This document shows, in pieces, positions 1 to 10,092 of a DNA stretch of 10,510 nucleotides. The notes under the pieces were generated by a model. It did not search any database and was not told the DNA's origin. It was given only the letters and a program-made list of their open reading frames with translations. Location of the stretch: NCBI GenBank assembly GCA_004335835.1, contig RWJK01001415.1, positions 1 to 10,510 of the forward strand, read 5' to 3'. Both the position numbers and the translations under genes were made by a program. Position 1 is the first letter of the stretch. Each line of letters begins with the position of its first letter. This DNA comes from Scenedesmus sp. ARA3 (lineage: Eukaryota > Chlorophyta > Chlorophyceae > Sphaeropleales > Scenedesmaceae).

Positions 1-480
1 ATGCGCTTTCACGTGTTCCGATGCAACAGGTAAGTCCAGACTGCACCACCAGCTTGAGCCCTAACAGTGGTAGGGGGACCCAGTAATGGTAAAGTCATGT
101 ACTCATACAACTGCTGGGCAGTAGTTCAGCTGTGGAGGAGTACAGGGCTTCACTCAAGCGTCAATAAACGTTTTTAGGCACTATCTAGCTTTTCCAATGG
201 AGAATAGCAGTGTCAGGCCGATCTGCCTAGCACTCACAGGCAGATTTGGCACTGCTGGAGCAAGGTCTAGCCAAGTACTTCACATACCTGCCTCTGTCAG
301 TCACCAAAACAGACCAAGAGGTCAATCAAAAGGTTATCGATTGGTTAACCATCGGTATAATCCACTCACAAGTCTCTCAAATGCAAAACTTGACTGTGCC
401 ATCCAAGGCGGGAGCAGCTGCCAGCTGTCACATCCACTTTCAGTCCCTGCCATGCACAGCAGTGGCTGCACAATGCAAAA
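1..480. other. No supported gene
   Basis: No open frame here shows family similarity. The CAG|GTAAGT at 29-37 looks like a plus-strand splice donor, but with only ten codons in front I cannot tell an exon from chance. Confidence 0.5.
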
Positions 481-631
481 TGTGACACTATCTGCACAAT
501 GCACTAAGATAGGGCCCATCCACAGGCTGTAGCAGAGGGTAAGGACTATCCAAAGGACTAATTGCAATTAGTCCCTCTGCTACAGCCTGTGGATGGGCCC
601 TATCTGAGTGCATTGTGCAGATAGTGTCACA
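481..631. repeat. Fold-back element / long hairpin (59-bp arms)
   Basis: Arms 481-539 and 573-631 are reverse complements with one mismatch (A versus C next to GCACT). The loop is about 33 nt, and a perfect 20-bp palindrome at 555-574 overlaps it and the inner edge of the right arm. The 14-bp word CACAATGCAAAATG is directly repeated at 469-482 and 628-641, overlapping the arm ends, as target-site duplication would leave. It could be a MITE-like element or a pre-miRNA/siRNA hairpin. No transposase or protein coding is visible. Confidence 0.85.
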
Positions 632-641
632 ATGCAAAATG

Positions 642-1939
642 CGTGCTGAGTGTTGCAGATGGCAGCTGGCTCAGCCGCGCTGGCCGAGCCTGGCAGATCT
701 TTCATCAAGGCTTGCAAAGTTGGAGAGTCGGGAGGGGTACTAGGCGGACACGATTACAGTGCAGAGTGCATGCACTGCCAGCGTCAAGCTGGGCCAAGCG
801 CTAAAGAACAACCCAAATGTCTGAAGTTTCGACGCCTCTGTCATCATGGTAAAAGCCTTCAGCCTACAGCCGTTGGCTATGCCTTCTATCAACCATACCC
901 CTCTTGAGCAGATGTGCGCTGCTGCCATGCCATGGCCATGGCCGCAACTGTCAGGCCTGCGCCGACCACTAGTAGGGCGTTGTCAGTGCAAATGCATCTA
1001 GTCAGCAGCTGCAAGTGGAACCAGTGACCCCTAACAACCACCTGCTGAGCAGTAGCCTACTGTGGAAGTTCCACACGAATCCCTGCAAGCTTCTATGCGC
1101 AGACATTGCCTTGGCAGCACAGGTCACTCGCCATGCATGCGTTAGTGCAACTAGAATGTGATGCCACCTGGAGTACAGGAGGGTCTACTGCATCTACATC
1201 GTTACGCCACCCCTGCACGCCAAAAGACCGCGTGGATGCACAAGCCAGTATAAGCAAGGCCTGTTATTCCAAATCTAGTCCAGCAGCTGTGCTGCAATGC
1301 ATCCTGAGGTCCATGTGTGTGTGCACATGCAGAGTCATAACGCATGCCCGACACAGGCAGCTTCATCATCACAATGTTGCCTGGCAAATGCACACAATTC
1401 CTCTGTCAACACAAAAGGGTGGTGGCGCGGGACACTCTGCAGCTGCAGCACTGCTGGCAGCCTTATGCATGATGCCATCATGGCAGCCCTGTGCACAAAA
1501 GAAGCATCACGAGTGGATTCAGCCCTGCCAGAACGTTTGCCAGAAGCAGACTGATTGTTATTGTAACAGTTCAGGCACATAATGCTGAGCGCTGCCGGCC
1601 TGTGCACGCGTACACACGTAACACACAAAGAGATGACAAGTTCACCCCACCCCCGCTGCATGTTTCAACACAGTTCAACAACATGGCGATTTTGCAGAGC
1701 AAGTGAACACGAGTGCCTAAGCCAGTGTTGTGCTGTAACCTGTAAGCAGTCTTGCAATGCATATCATCAAGTCTGTTGTTATTAGCTGCAGGCCACTACC
1801 TGGCCCAGCTGTGCCTAGAAAGAAGCCACTGACTGCAGCAGCAGCAGCAGCTAGTCAACTTTGACCAGCCCCAACCAACGTTAGCAGCGGAGAGCAGCAG
1901 CTCAGAAACAAGTGCTGCAATGCATAGCCGCCTAAACGC
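642..1939. other. Intergenic region, nothing recognised
   Basis: Open frames up to 158 codons occur on the plus strand (e.g. 1106-1582), but they lack domain similarity, have Cys/His/Gln-rich composition and overlap open frames on the other strand. They look like chance frames in CA/TGCA-rich DNA. The only TTACA (complement of the algal TGTAA poly(A) signal) below the stop codon is at 754-758, about 1.7 kb away, so the 3' end of the fusion gene is not located. Confidence 0.6.
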
Positions 1940-2587
1940 CTGCCCACAAGCGCTCCCCCGCAGCACCCGGCAGCCCCTTTTGCCTTGGGCAGTGCACAGC
2001 GCAGCAGCTGCAGTGACACTACAAACACATAAACCATAATCCAACTGCCAGCAGCAGCTTACTAGGTGTGTGACACACCCTCCCACCAGCGCTGCCCCGC
2101 TGCATCTGGCAGCCCTTTGGCCTTTTTGCGCAGTGCACAACACTGCTGCAGCAGCCCCGAAACAACACCTGCAAACTAGCTGCCAGCAGCAGCCTACACG
2201 CCCTCCAACTATCGCTGCCCTGCAGCCATGGGCAGTGCACAGCGCTGCAGCTGCAGTGACGCCCAGCAAAACGCACACATACCTAAGCTAGCTGGAAGCC
2301 CCCTACACGCCCTCCCACCAGCGCTGCCCCGCTGCACCTGGCAGCCCCTTTGCCTTCAGCAGCATCTGGATGAACCCGTGTGCACTGTAGATGTAGCAAA
2401 ACACCCAACGAGCTCACACACGGCTGCTGCTGCTACAGCTGCTGTAGTGACGCTCTCTGACAGACAAAAAGAATAACATCCCAGCAGCTAGCAGCAGCCA
2501 TATTGCACGCCCTCCCACCACCGCTGCCCAGCTGCATCTGGCAGTCCCTTCGCCTTCAGCAGCACCGTCTGAATGAACCCGTTGCCC
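1940..2587 (-). repeat. Exon-edge echoes: end of exon 12 and stop repeated downstream
   Basis: Degenerate copies of the KAKGLPDAAGQRWWEGV-coding end lie at about 2301-2378 (in frame to a TAG), 2178-2240, 2079-2132 and 1940-1990, separated by about 200, 109, 123 and 139 bp. The intervening GCAGTGCACAGC and CAGCTGCAGTGAC blocks repeat as well. If the transcript extends this far, they make up its 3' UTR. Confidence 0.75.
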
Positions 2588-2870
2588 TGCTGGCACTTGG
2601 CCATGTTAATATCGTCCGCAACCAGCCCCGCCACGGCCGCCGAAAAGCCTGCGGAATTCAGCAAGCTGACCGTATTCGCCGGATTGTTCATGTCGCGGTC
2701 ATCAACCCAAGCATCATTATCATCTGGGCCACCGACTAAGCCGCCACGCAGTGTGTGGAAGTTAGGGTCAGTTGTGTAGTAGGCCGTCTCCCAGGTGCAG
2801 TCGGAGATGTCTGCTGGGGGGCAAGAGGCAGCCTTGTGTGGCGTCTTGCGCGGTTGCACAGCACCGTAGC
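2488..2870 (-). CDS. Exon 12 (GH9 C-terminal, stop)
   Basis: The 383-nt final exon covers YGAVQPRKTPHKAASCPPAD, an LVGGPDDNDAWVDDRD segment, NPANTVSLLNSAGF, and a tail (KAKGLPDAAGQRWWEGVQYGCC split over the repeat-prone 3' end) before TAG at 2490-2488. The acceptor is GCGTGCAG. The Glu normally found in the NE..xDYNAGF motif is absent. The last ~80 nt of the exon recur as degenerate copies downstream. Confidence 0.9.
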
Positions 2871-5707
2871 CTGCACGCATAAGCGGCGAAGGAGGCAGCG
2901 GCAGCGTCAAACACCTTGTGAGGGTGATGAAATGCACAGTTGAGGTTCATAACAGCGCGCACATGCATGTCAGCTCAACGTTTGTGATTTTGACGATGAC
3001 GCGTGCACGCCCAGCACCTCTTATGCATGGCAACGACACGTCATCCACATGTCTAACATGTTGCAATGACACAAAGTGACAAGCAAGGACTTGAGTAACA
3101 GCACACATGTCACGTGCGAACGCCCCGCACGATGCGGGCCACATTTCCTACGCATGGCAGTGACATGTCATCAACACGTATGTAACATGTTACTAACACA
3201 TAGTGACAAGGCAGGCCTGCCGTAACAGCTCACCTGTCACATAGGAGCGCCCGGCATCTCCCAGCATATAGCCAATCTGGTTGCGCGCCCAGCATGCATA
3301 CAGCATGTAGTTGCCCTTGAGCACGGTTTTGGCAGCAAGCAGCGTGTAGAACGCCGCGTTCGCGGTGTGCTGCAGCGTGCCGTCCGGCGAGGCCTTTGCT
3401 AAGCCCTTGCGCGTGTAAAACACCTCGCTGGAGCCTGCATCGCGCTGCTGCTGACTATTCATCCACTTGTTGACGAACGCGGCCACGTTGGCTTTGTACG
3501 TCGCCTCGCCGGTCACTTGCGCGAGCAGCAGGTCCAGCGCGGGAATCACGTTTTCGTAATTCCATTGGTACGGATTCGAACTCACGTGGCCCTCCGAGGC
3601 GACGGACTTGCCGTAGAACGCGATCGCCTCGGAAAGATACTTCTGCTGCCCTGTGCCGATGTAGAGCCACACTGCTGCGTAGGCCAGGTCGTCGTGCATT
3701 GACACGGAAGGGTAGAGCTTGCCGGAGTCGATGAACTTGGCGTAGAGGCTGCGCCAGCGCTGCGCGTAGGTGTACAGCAGCTGCGCCTTGGCAAGGTACT
3801 TTTGAGCCACCTGCGGGTGAAAACAACGGGTGGCGGACACGCAAAGGTGAGTGTAAGATCTTCGTGTGCGGAGCGCTGCCAGGAGCATTGCCAGGTACCT
3901 CTGACTCAGAGCTCAGCGCCATCTGCGGGTGAAAACAGAAGGCGTCGAAGATGCAGTGACACCTGGCAAATGTGACACCAGCTGGCAGTGACACCCGTTT
4001 CATGGTGACAAATGTACAGCAGCTGCGCCTTGGCCACTTCTGAGCCGCCTGCGGTGGAGGCGCAGAGTGACAGATGTGCTTGAAGATGCAGCCGTAAAGT
4101 GCAAGCTGCACAGCAGCTGCGCTTTGGCCGATGTATCTGAGCCACTTGCGGGTGAGGAATGAGGTGACACACATGCTCAAAGATGAAATCTTGAAGTGCA
4201 AGGTGTGCGTGAAAGCTTGCTGTTAGCGTTGCCAGCGGGGGCCAGCACACCCCGGGCGTGTGTGGATGTTGCTCAGCCGGGCCCAGAGAACACCCTACAA
4301 CCCGCGCTTACTTGCAGTGAGCCTCCCTGAACCGCCACAGCAGCAGCAGCCAAGCCAGCAGCTGCCATGGCCATGTCGTTAGTGCCTGGCACGTCTACAG
4401 CCGCACATCATCCACAAACCTAAAACCCGCGCTCACCTGCAGAGAGTCCCCTTGCACCGCCACAGCAGCAGCAGCCAGGCCCGCAGCCGTCATGGCCATT
4501 GCGTCAGTGCCTGGCCGGGCCTGTGACAGGAAACTTGCAGGGCGGGGGATGGTGGAACGTTCTGGTTGCCCCCAGTAGGCGCGGTCGCGGGTGATGTCGC
4601 CAACCTGCAGGGATCGAGTAAAAGTAACAATGTCATAACACACAGCAGGTAACATGAGATGCGGCAGTGCACAGGGGATGCAGCACTGCGTGTGTACGTG
4701 GGTGGGGAAGCAGAATCACTGCTGCCAATCAAAGCAAGTTGAACCATTGCGATGTTACAGCTTGATACCGCCCCTAGAGCTGAGCGCGGACGCATGCTGT
4801 CGCCCAGTCTGCTGATGGCACTCTTAACAATCATCACATCGCGCCATAGGTCAGAAGGCACATTGCAGACATGTGAATAATAATGATAATAATATCTGCG
4901 CGCCACACCTGTGCCACAAAGATGGGCTGCACCGTGCCGCTGCTGCTGGTGATGTTTGTGATGGCCACCGTGTTCAGGTAGTCAGCGCCCCAGCGTATGG
5001 TGTTTGCACCAAATTCCAGGTTGTCACTCGCAGCATAGCCCTGTTTGAACTCCCAGTAGGCCCAGCTCAGCAGTGACACCGTAAAAGCAGTGGGGTAGGT
5101 CAGCTTGAGCATGCCACCTGCAGCACAGCACAGCAACATATGTTTTCAGTGTTCACTCTTTTTAATCTGGTCGCTGACCACGTGTTCGCCCTGTTGTGGC
5201 TCATACCATTCAAGATCAGATGAGCAGTGACACTGTGAAGGCGGTGGAATAGGTCAGCTTGAGCATGCCGCCTGCAACGCAGCGTGGCGACGACAATGGT
5301 GAGTTCACATCAGCTGGCTGTGGTCAGAGTTGCAAGAGAGGAGTTGAGGAGGCAGTACACATCACTAACACTTTTAAGGTCGCTCGTACCAAGCCACAAC
5401 CACGCAGCGCAACGTAATAACATCGTACCACTTTGTGCGCATGCACAAAACACAGGTTCAGGAGCAGGCGGCTGCTGCGTGCAGCACAGCATGCTGTACA
5501 TCACTGTGGGCAGGGGTCTCCTGGTTCAGCACTAATAAAAGGGGCTATGCATTGACTGTATAAGTTCGTCCTTTCACATGGCTCACCGTCGTCGTACCAG
5601 CCTCCCAGCAGCGAGTAGTTCTTGCCGTTGGGCAGCAGCACGCTGTCCCAGACGCCGCTGTTGCCGCGCCAGGGCGTGTTGCTGATGCGAGGGAGCTTGC
5701 CGGAGCG
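2488..5707 (-). CDS. Module: glycoside hydrolase family 9 (endoglucanase-like) domain (exons 8-12)
   Basis: GH9 enzymes are (alpha/alpha)6-barrel beta-1,4-glucanases; KORRIGAN members act in plant cellulose synthesis. The module reads RSGKLP...TPWRGNSG (424-441), GGWYDDGGMLKL (458-469), PTAFTVSLLSW, IRWGADYL, QVGDITRDRAYWGQPE (533-548), MHDDLAYAAVWLY, NPYQWNY, YTRKGLA, NAAFYTLL, IGYMLGD, SYVTGYG, PHKAASCP (792-799) and LVGGPDDNDAWVDDRD (826-841). That is the normal family order at normal length (~450 residues), plus a short tail ending GCC. Two catalytic positions are unusual. The DAGD motif reads DDGG, so the base Asp is Gly at 465. The NExxxDYNAGF motif reads NPANTVSLLNSAGF, without a Glu. 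The HHR motif is also weak (PHK). A catalytically reduced, glucan-binding role is therefore plausible. Fusion to the synthase places it at the glucan exit. Confidence 0.87.
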
Positions 5708-8302
5708 CTGCATGCATAAGATGACAGGCAGGCAGACAATATGATGTCAGGCGACTCCTATGTGCGCCTTGTAACTAGTGACACCTGCTGCCAACAGTCA
5801 CAAGTGACACCTGCCGAGGAGCTTGCTGGAGCGCTGCATAAGAAATGTAACAGACAGCCAGGTGATGAGCAGGTGGAAATAGCGGGGTGAATATGCGCCA
5901 GGGCGTGTTGATGATGAGAGGAAGCTCGCTGGAGCGCTGCATAAGGAATGTAACAGACAGCCAGACGATTAGCAGGTGGAAATAGCGGGACGAGTATGCG
6001 CCAGGGCGCGTTGCTGATGCAGGGAAGCTTGACGGAGCGCTGCATAACGAATGTAACAGACAGCCAGATGATTAGCAGGTGGAAACGGCGGGACGTTGAA
6101 ATGTATGCGGCAGGGCGTGTTGCTGATGCGCGGGAGCTTGCTGGAGCGCTGCATGCATTAGCGCGTCGGACACATCAAGAAAGACAGTCAGCACGTGGAA
6201 AGCAGCGATGGCGATTTTCGCCTGATTGAGCCCACCTGCTGCAGTGATAGGCCGCATGATGCCGTAGTGCCACCCACCTGCATTTAGGGACTGTATTGAA
6301 ACATCGACATTACGTGACGTTGCACGTGCTTCAGGTCGAAATCTTTGAGCACCAGCCAGGTGGACTCCCATAACCATGACACCCGCAGCAGGGACACCCA
6401 GACCGATGCTAGTGACACCTGCTGCCGAGGTTGTCATCAGTGACACCCACCTGTGCCTTGAAGAACTGTAGTGACACATTCAGCACTTGTCCGAGGTTGT
6501 AATCATCGGGCACCAGCCAGGTGCAGGCAACGCCTCCAACTGCCATTGCGAAGCTCAGCGCAAAAGCAAAGCTGCAGAAGTCCTCAAAGAGCTCCAGTGA
6601 CTTTTGCTTGGGCTTGGGGTCGTCACCTTCTGCTGCTGTCGGGTCCACATCCATGTAGATGTAGCGCAGGAACAGCGCGGGCGGGATCTGCAAGTATGAA
6701 AGCAGGCGCTTTTGTGATATGTATGGACAATGTGACCGCTGCATGCTTATATCGGGTGTACAGGAGCGGGTCTCCGTCCATGTAGATGTAGCGCAGGAAC
6801 AGCGCGGGCGGGATATGCGGGCGACAATAAAATACGTAAAATGACAAATCTATACAGCTCCTGGATTCCAAAGACGTGATTTTGTCACAGGCAAACAACC
6901 CATCTCAAACATGCATGCCACAATTCTTCACCTTCGCTGAGGCTTACAGTCGTGTGCAATCATGCATGGGGACATAACAACAGCAACACGGCAAGTCACT
7001 TCAAGCAACGTATCATGCATTGCACCCTTGCCTGTTCCTTCCCTTTGTAAAGTGAGATTTCAAGAAGCAACACGTCACATAACAGATCTACACAAGCTGA
7101 CCTGCTCACCATGTTGTGGATGGCCCAGAAGACTGACAGCAGCAGGAACCAGCGCACCTCGCCCTGCGCTGTATACGGCTTGTCGATAATCCCAAAGATG
7201 CCAACTGCCGCTGTGATAAACGACAGCAGGAATGACACCAGCAGAACATAGTGGTCCCAGGTACCAGCCATATCTCCGAGGTACTTTGGCTTCAGCCAAG
7301 AGAAGCATCCCCCGCTGCAGATCCTGCGTTTGGGCTTGGAATCGGCGCCATTCGCTGCCGCTGCCGCGTTCTTGGCGCCCGTGACTTTGAAGCCGAGCAT
7401 CTTGCCGGTCAGGGGAGCGATGATCGCTACGTTGATGACGGCTTTCGTGAAGGTGAACCACAGCAGGTGGCAGGACACGATGCAGAACCACACCGGCTTC
7501 AGGTGCTCCCAGCGGCGCGCGTACTGCACAAGGCATGGGCAGGCGGGCAAAAACAATTCAGAATCAGCCAATATTCAACTGTAAAAACATCACAGCGGCT
7601 TCCAGTGCTCCCAGCGCGCATACTGCAAGGGCGAGGGGGATGGGCAACTGGTGACAGCGGATTTGAATTTAGGTTTGCATTTGAATTTCTGAATGCAGAA
7701 CCACACCGGCTTGAGGTGCTCCCAGCGGCGTGCGTACTGCACAAGGATGGGCAGGCGGGCAATCAAGTCAGAGACAACCAGAGGAAGTGATGTGAGTGTT
7801 GGTTTGCAATCAGTATTCTAGAGTCACACCAGCCGCAAAGGATCCTTGCGGCATGCAGACTGCAGGGGACACACCAGCAGCGACATGCAACTGACATTGC
7901 ATCTTTACCAGCCACGTGCTACTGCAAGCCGTGAATGTCATTTATAGAATCATACATGTCATTTTGGATATTCCAGCTCACCATAGTGACCATGGTTGAC
8001 GAGGTGTAGTACAGCGTAGCCGCAAGTGCAAAGTCGCGGTTCAGCACCAGCGGGTAAACCCCAAACACCAGCGCAATGAAGGGCACCAGCACGCTGCAGG
8101 GTACTGCCAGCATGTTGGTGATGTAGCTCCAGGTGACGCTGGTGTACAGCAGGCGCATGTCCAAGGTTAGGCCGGTGTCCAGGAGAGGGCACTCCTTGGA
8201 GAACAGCACCTGTGGAGAAGAGTTGGCAGCAGCAGCAGCAGCAGGGTGATTGGCGTGTACAGCAGCTGCATGTCCAGGGACATTCATGCGAGAACGCCGC
8301 CT

Positions 8303-8340
<38 letters not shown>

Positions 8341-8451
8341 GTGATCAGCATGTTGGTGATGTAGCTCCAGGAAACGCTGGTATACAGCAGGCGCATGTCC
8401 AAGGTTAGGCCGGTGTCCAAGAGGGGGCACTCCTTGGAGAAAAACACCTGG

Positions 8452-8485
<34 letters not shown>

Positions 8486-8594
8486 GCACATAATTTTGGT
8501 GATGTAGCTCCAGGTGACGCTGGTGTACAGCAGCCGCATGTCCAGCGTGAGGCCAGTGTCAAGGAGGGGACACTCCTGAGAGAAGAGCACCTGC

Positions 8595-8629
<35 letters not shown>

Positions 8630-10054
8630 CAGCAGCAGGTTGATCGATGTGTACAGCAGCCGCATGTCCAAGGTTAAGCAGGTGTCCAGTGTGGAGCACT
8701 CTTAGGAGAAAGGCACCTGCGGAGAGGACAGTGGAAGCAGCAGCAGCAGCAGCAACAGGGCCACGCTGATGTACAGCAGCCTTCATCTGGACCTCGCACT
8801 AGCGTGAGCGCTGCTATAAGACCTAAGCAACAATCCACCCAAAGAGCCTGCGAAGCATACAGCTACTGTGCATGTGTCGCCCGGCTTGGCAATCCGCAAG
8901 TATGTCAGCATGACTCCGCGCACCTGCGTCTGCCCTTTGGGCCAGCGCGAGCGCTGCTGGGATGGAAGTCCCGACCAACACACAATCCAAAGAGCAATTT
9001 GCAAGTTTGTCATAACGTCATGTATGCCCCGCACCTGCATCTGCCCCTTGCACCTTCACAAGCGCTGCTGGAAGGCCAAACCAACCAGTCAACCCATCAC
9101 TCTGCAAAGCTGTGGTTGCTTTGTCTACATGCTGCATTTGCAACTGCAAATGTGACATGCATTAACTTGTTTACCCCCACCTGCATCTGGCCCTTGCACC
9201 AGCGTGAGCGCTGCTGGAAGACCTTGCGCACCGTCTCGGGCGAGGTGCCAAACACCAGGTACTCGTTGAGGTACCTGGCAGCAGCAGCATGAAGCAGCAT
9301 GAAGCAGCATGAAGCAGCATGTCAGCCTGTGTACCAACGACTAGAATTATTTATTCCGTCTGCTTGTATGCTGTGTTAGGTGGGGAAGGCTATGCAGGTA
9401 AGCAGATGCAAAACACTAGAACTGTATAAGCCTGCAACGATCCAAATTTATTGACAATGCTAAGCCCCACCTGGCCTTGTAGCCTTTCGCCTTGAGGTTC
9501 ATGCCCAGGGTGTAGTCCTCAGTGACTGACCAGGTGGGGAACCAGCCGCACTTGAACAGCGCATCGCAGCGCAGCCCAAAGTTGGTGCCGGTGCAGGCAA
9601 TGTACTCCACCGCGTCAGTGCCTGCAGCAGCAGCAGCAGAAGCGCAGCAGCAGCAGCGGCGGCAGCAGCAGCAGCAGCAATGGCAACGGCGGCACCAGCA
9701 AGGCAACATGTGTGTGAGCAAGAGGATGTATACTCGACATGCCGGGTGCTGCATGGCGTGCATGCACGAGGCCGCAGCAGCCAATAGAGCAGCGGCTGCA
9801 GCTGCCGGCAGCAATTGCAGCCTTGAAGAGACGAAACCTGAGCAGCGTGATGCATGTCCAGCTGGCAGGACAACAACGTCATGGGCTGCAACGGCAATGC
9901 CAGCTTAAGGGTTCAGGGTTTGGATCCTCTACGTGACTTTTTGATCAGTCAGTCCACAAGGCTGCTGACCTGGCAGCATGTACTCCCAGAAGGAGAGGTT
10001 GAGGCAGTTGAAGATGTCGTAGGAGGCCTTCACGTCATCAAAGCTGCGAGGTGG

Positions 10055-10092
<38 letters not shown>

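Noticed and set aside
1..36. Possible plus-strand exon ending CAG|GTAAGT
   Set aside because: Only about ten codons are visible and a donor alone is not enough; kept as a note in the region entry.
1106..1582. 158-codon plus-strand open frame
   Set aside because: No recognisable domain, Cys/His/Gln-rich composition, and comparable open frames exist on the opposite strand in the same stretch.
1796..2278. 160-codon minus-strand frame downstream of the stop
   Set aside because: It runs through the degenerate exon 12 echoes in a shifted frame and is rich in Cys/Ala from CAG/GCAGCA sequence.
3455..4250. Minus-strand 248- and 114-codon frames
   Set aside because: They are out-of-frame shadows of exon 11 joined to intron 10 echo sequence, Arg-rich and without family similarity.
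5657..6156. CRISPR-like regularly spaced repeats
   Set aside because: The repeats are degenerate copies of exon 8 with its acceptor, the spacing units are themselves repetitive, and the genome is eukaryotic.
6451..7523. Two separate genes (synthase ending in exon 6, GH9 starting at Met356 in exon 7)
   Set aside because: Exon 6 ends in a good donor within an unfinished helix that exon 7 completes in phase, and intron 6 is only 422 nt. Not fully excluded without cDNA.
7959..8786. Long minus-strand open frames with poly-Leu, poly-Ala or poly-Cys
   Set aside because: They arise from reading CAG/CTG tracts in different frames between exon 5 copies; none continues into the family sequence.
9416..9897. 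Open frames reading through the exon 3 region with Ala/Cys runs
   Set aside because: They are exon 3 read through into the intronic triplet tract; splice sites at 9621 and 9471 fit the protein family exactly.
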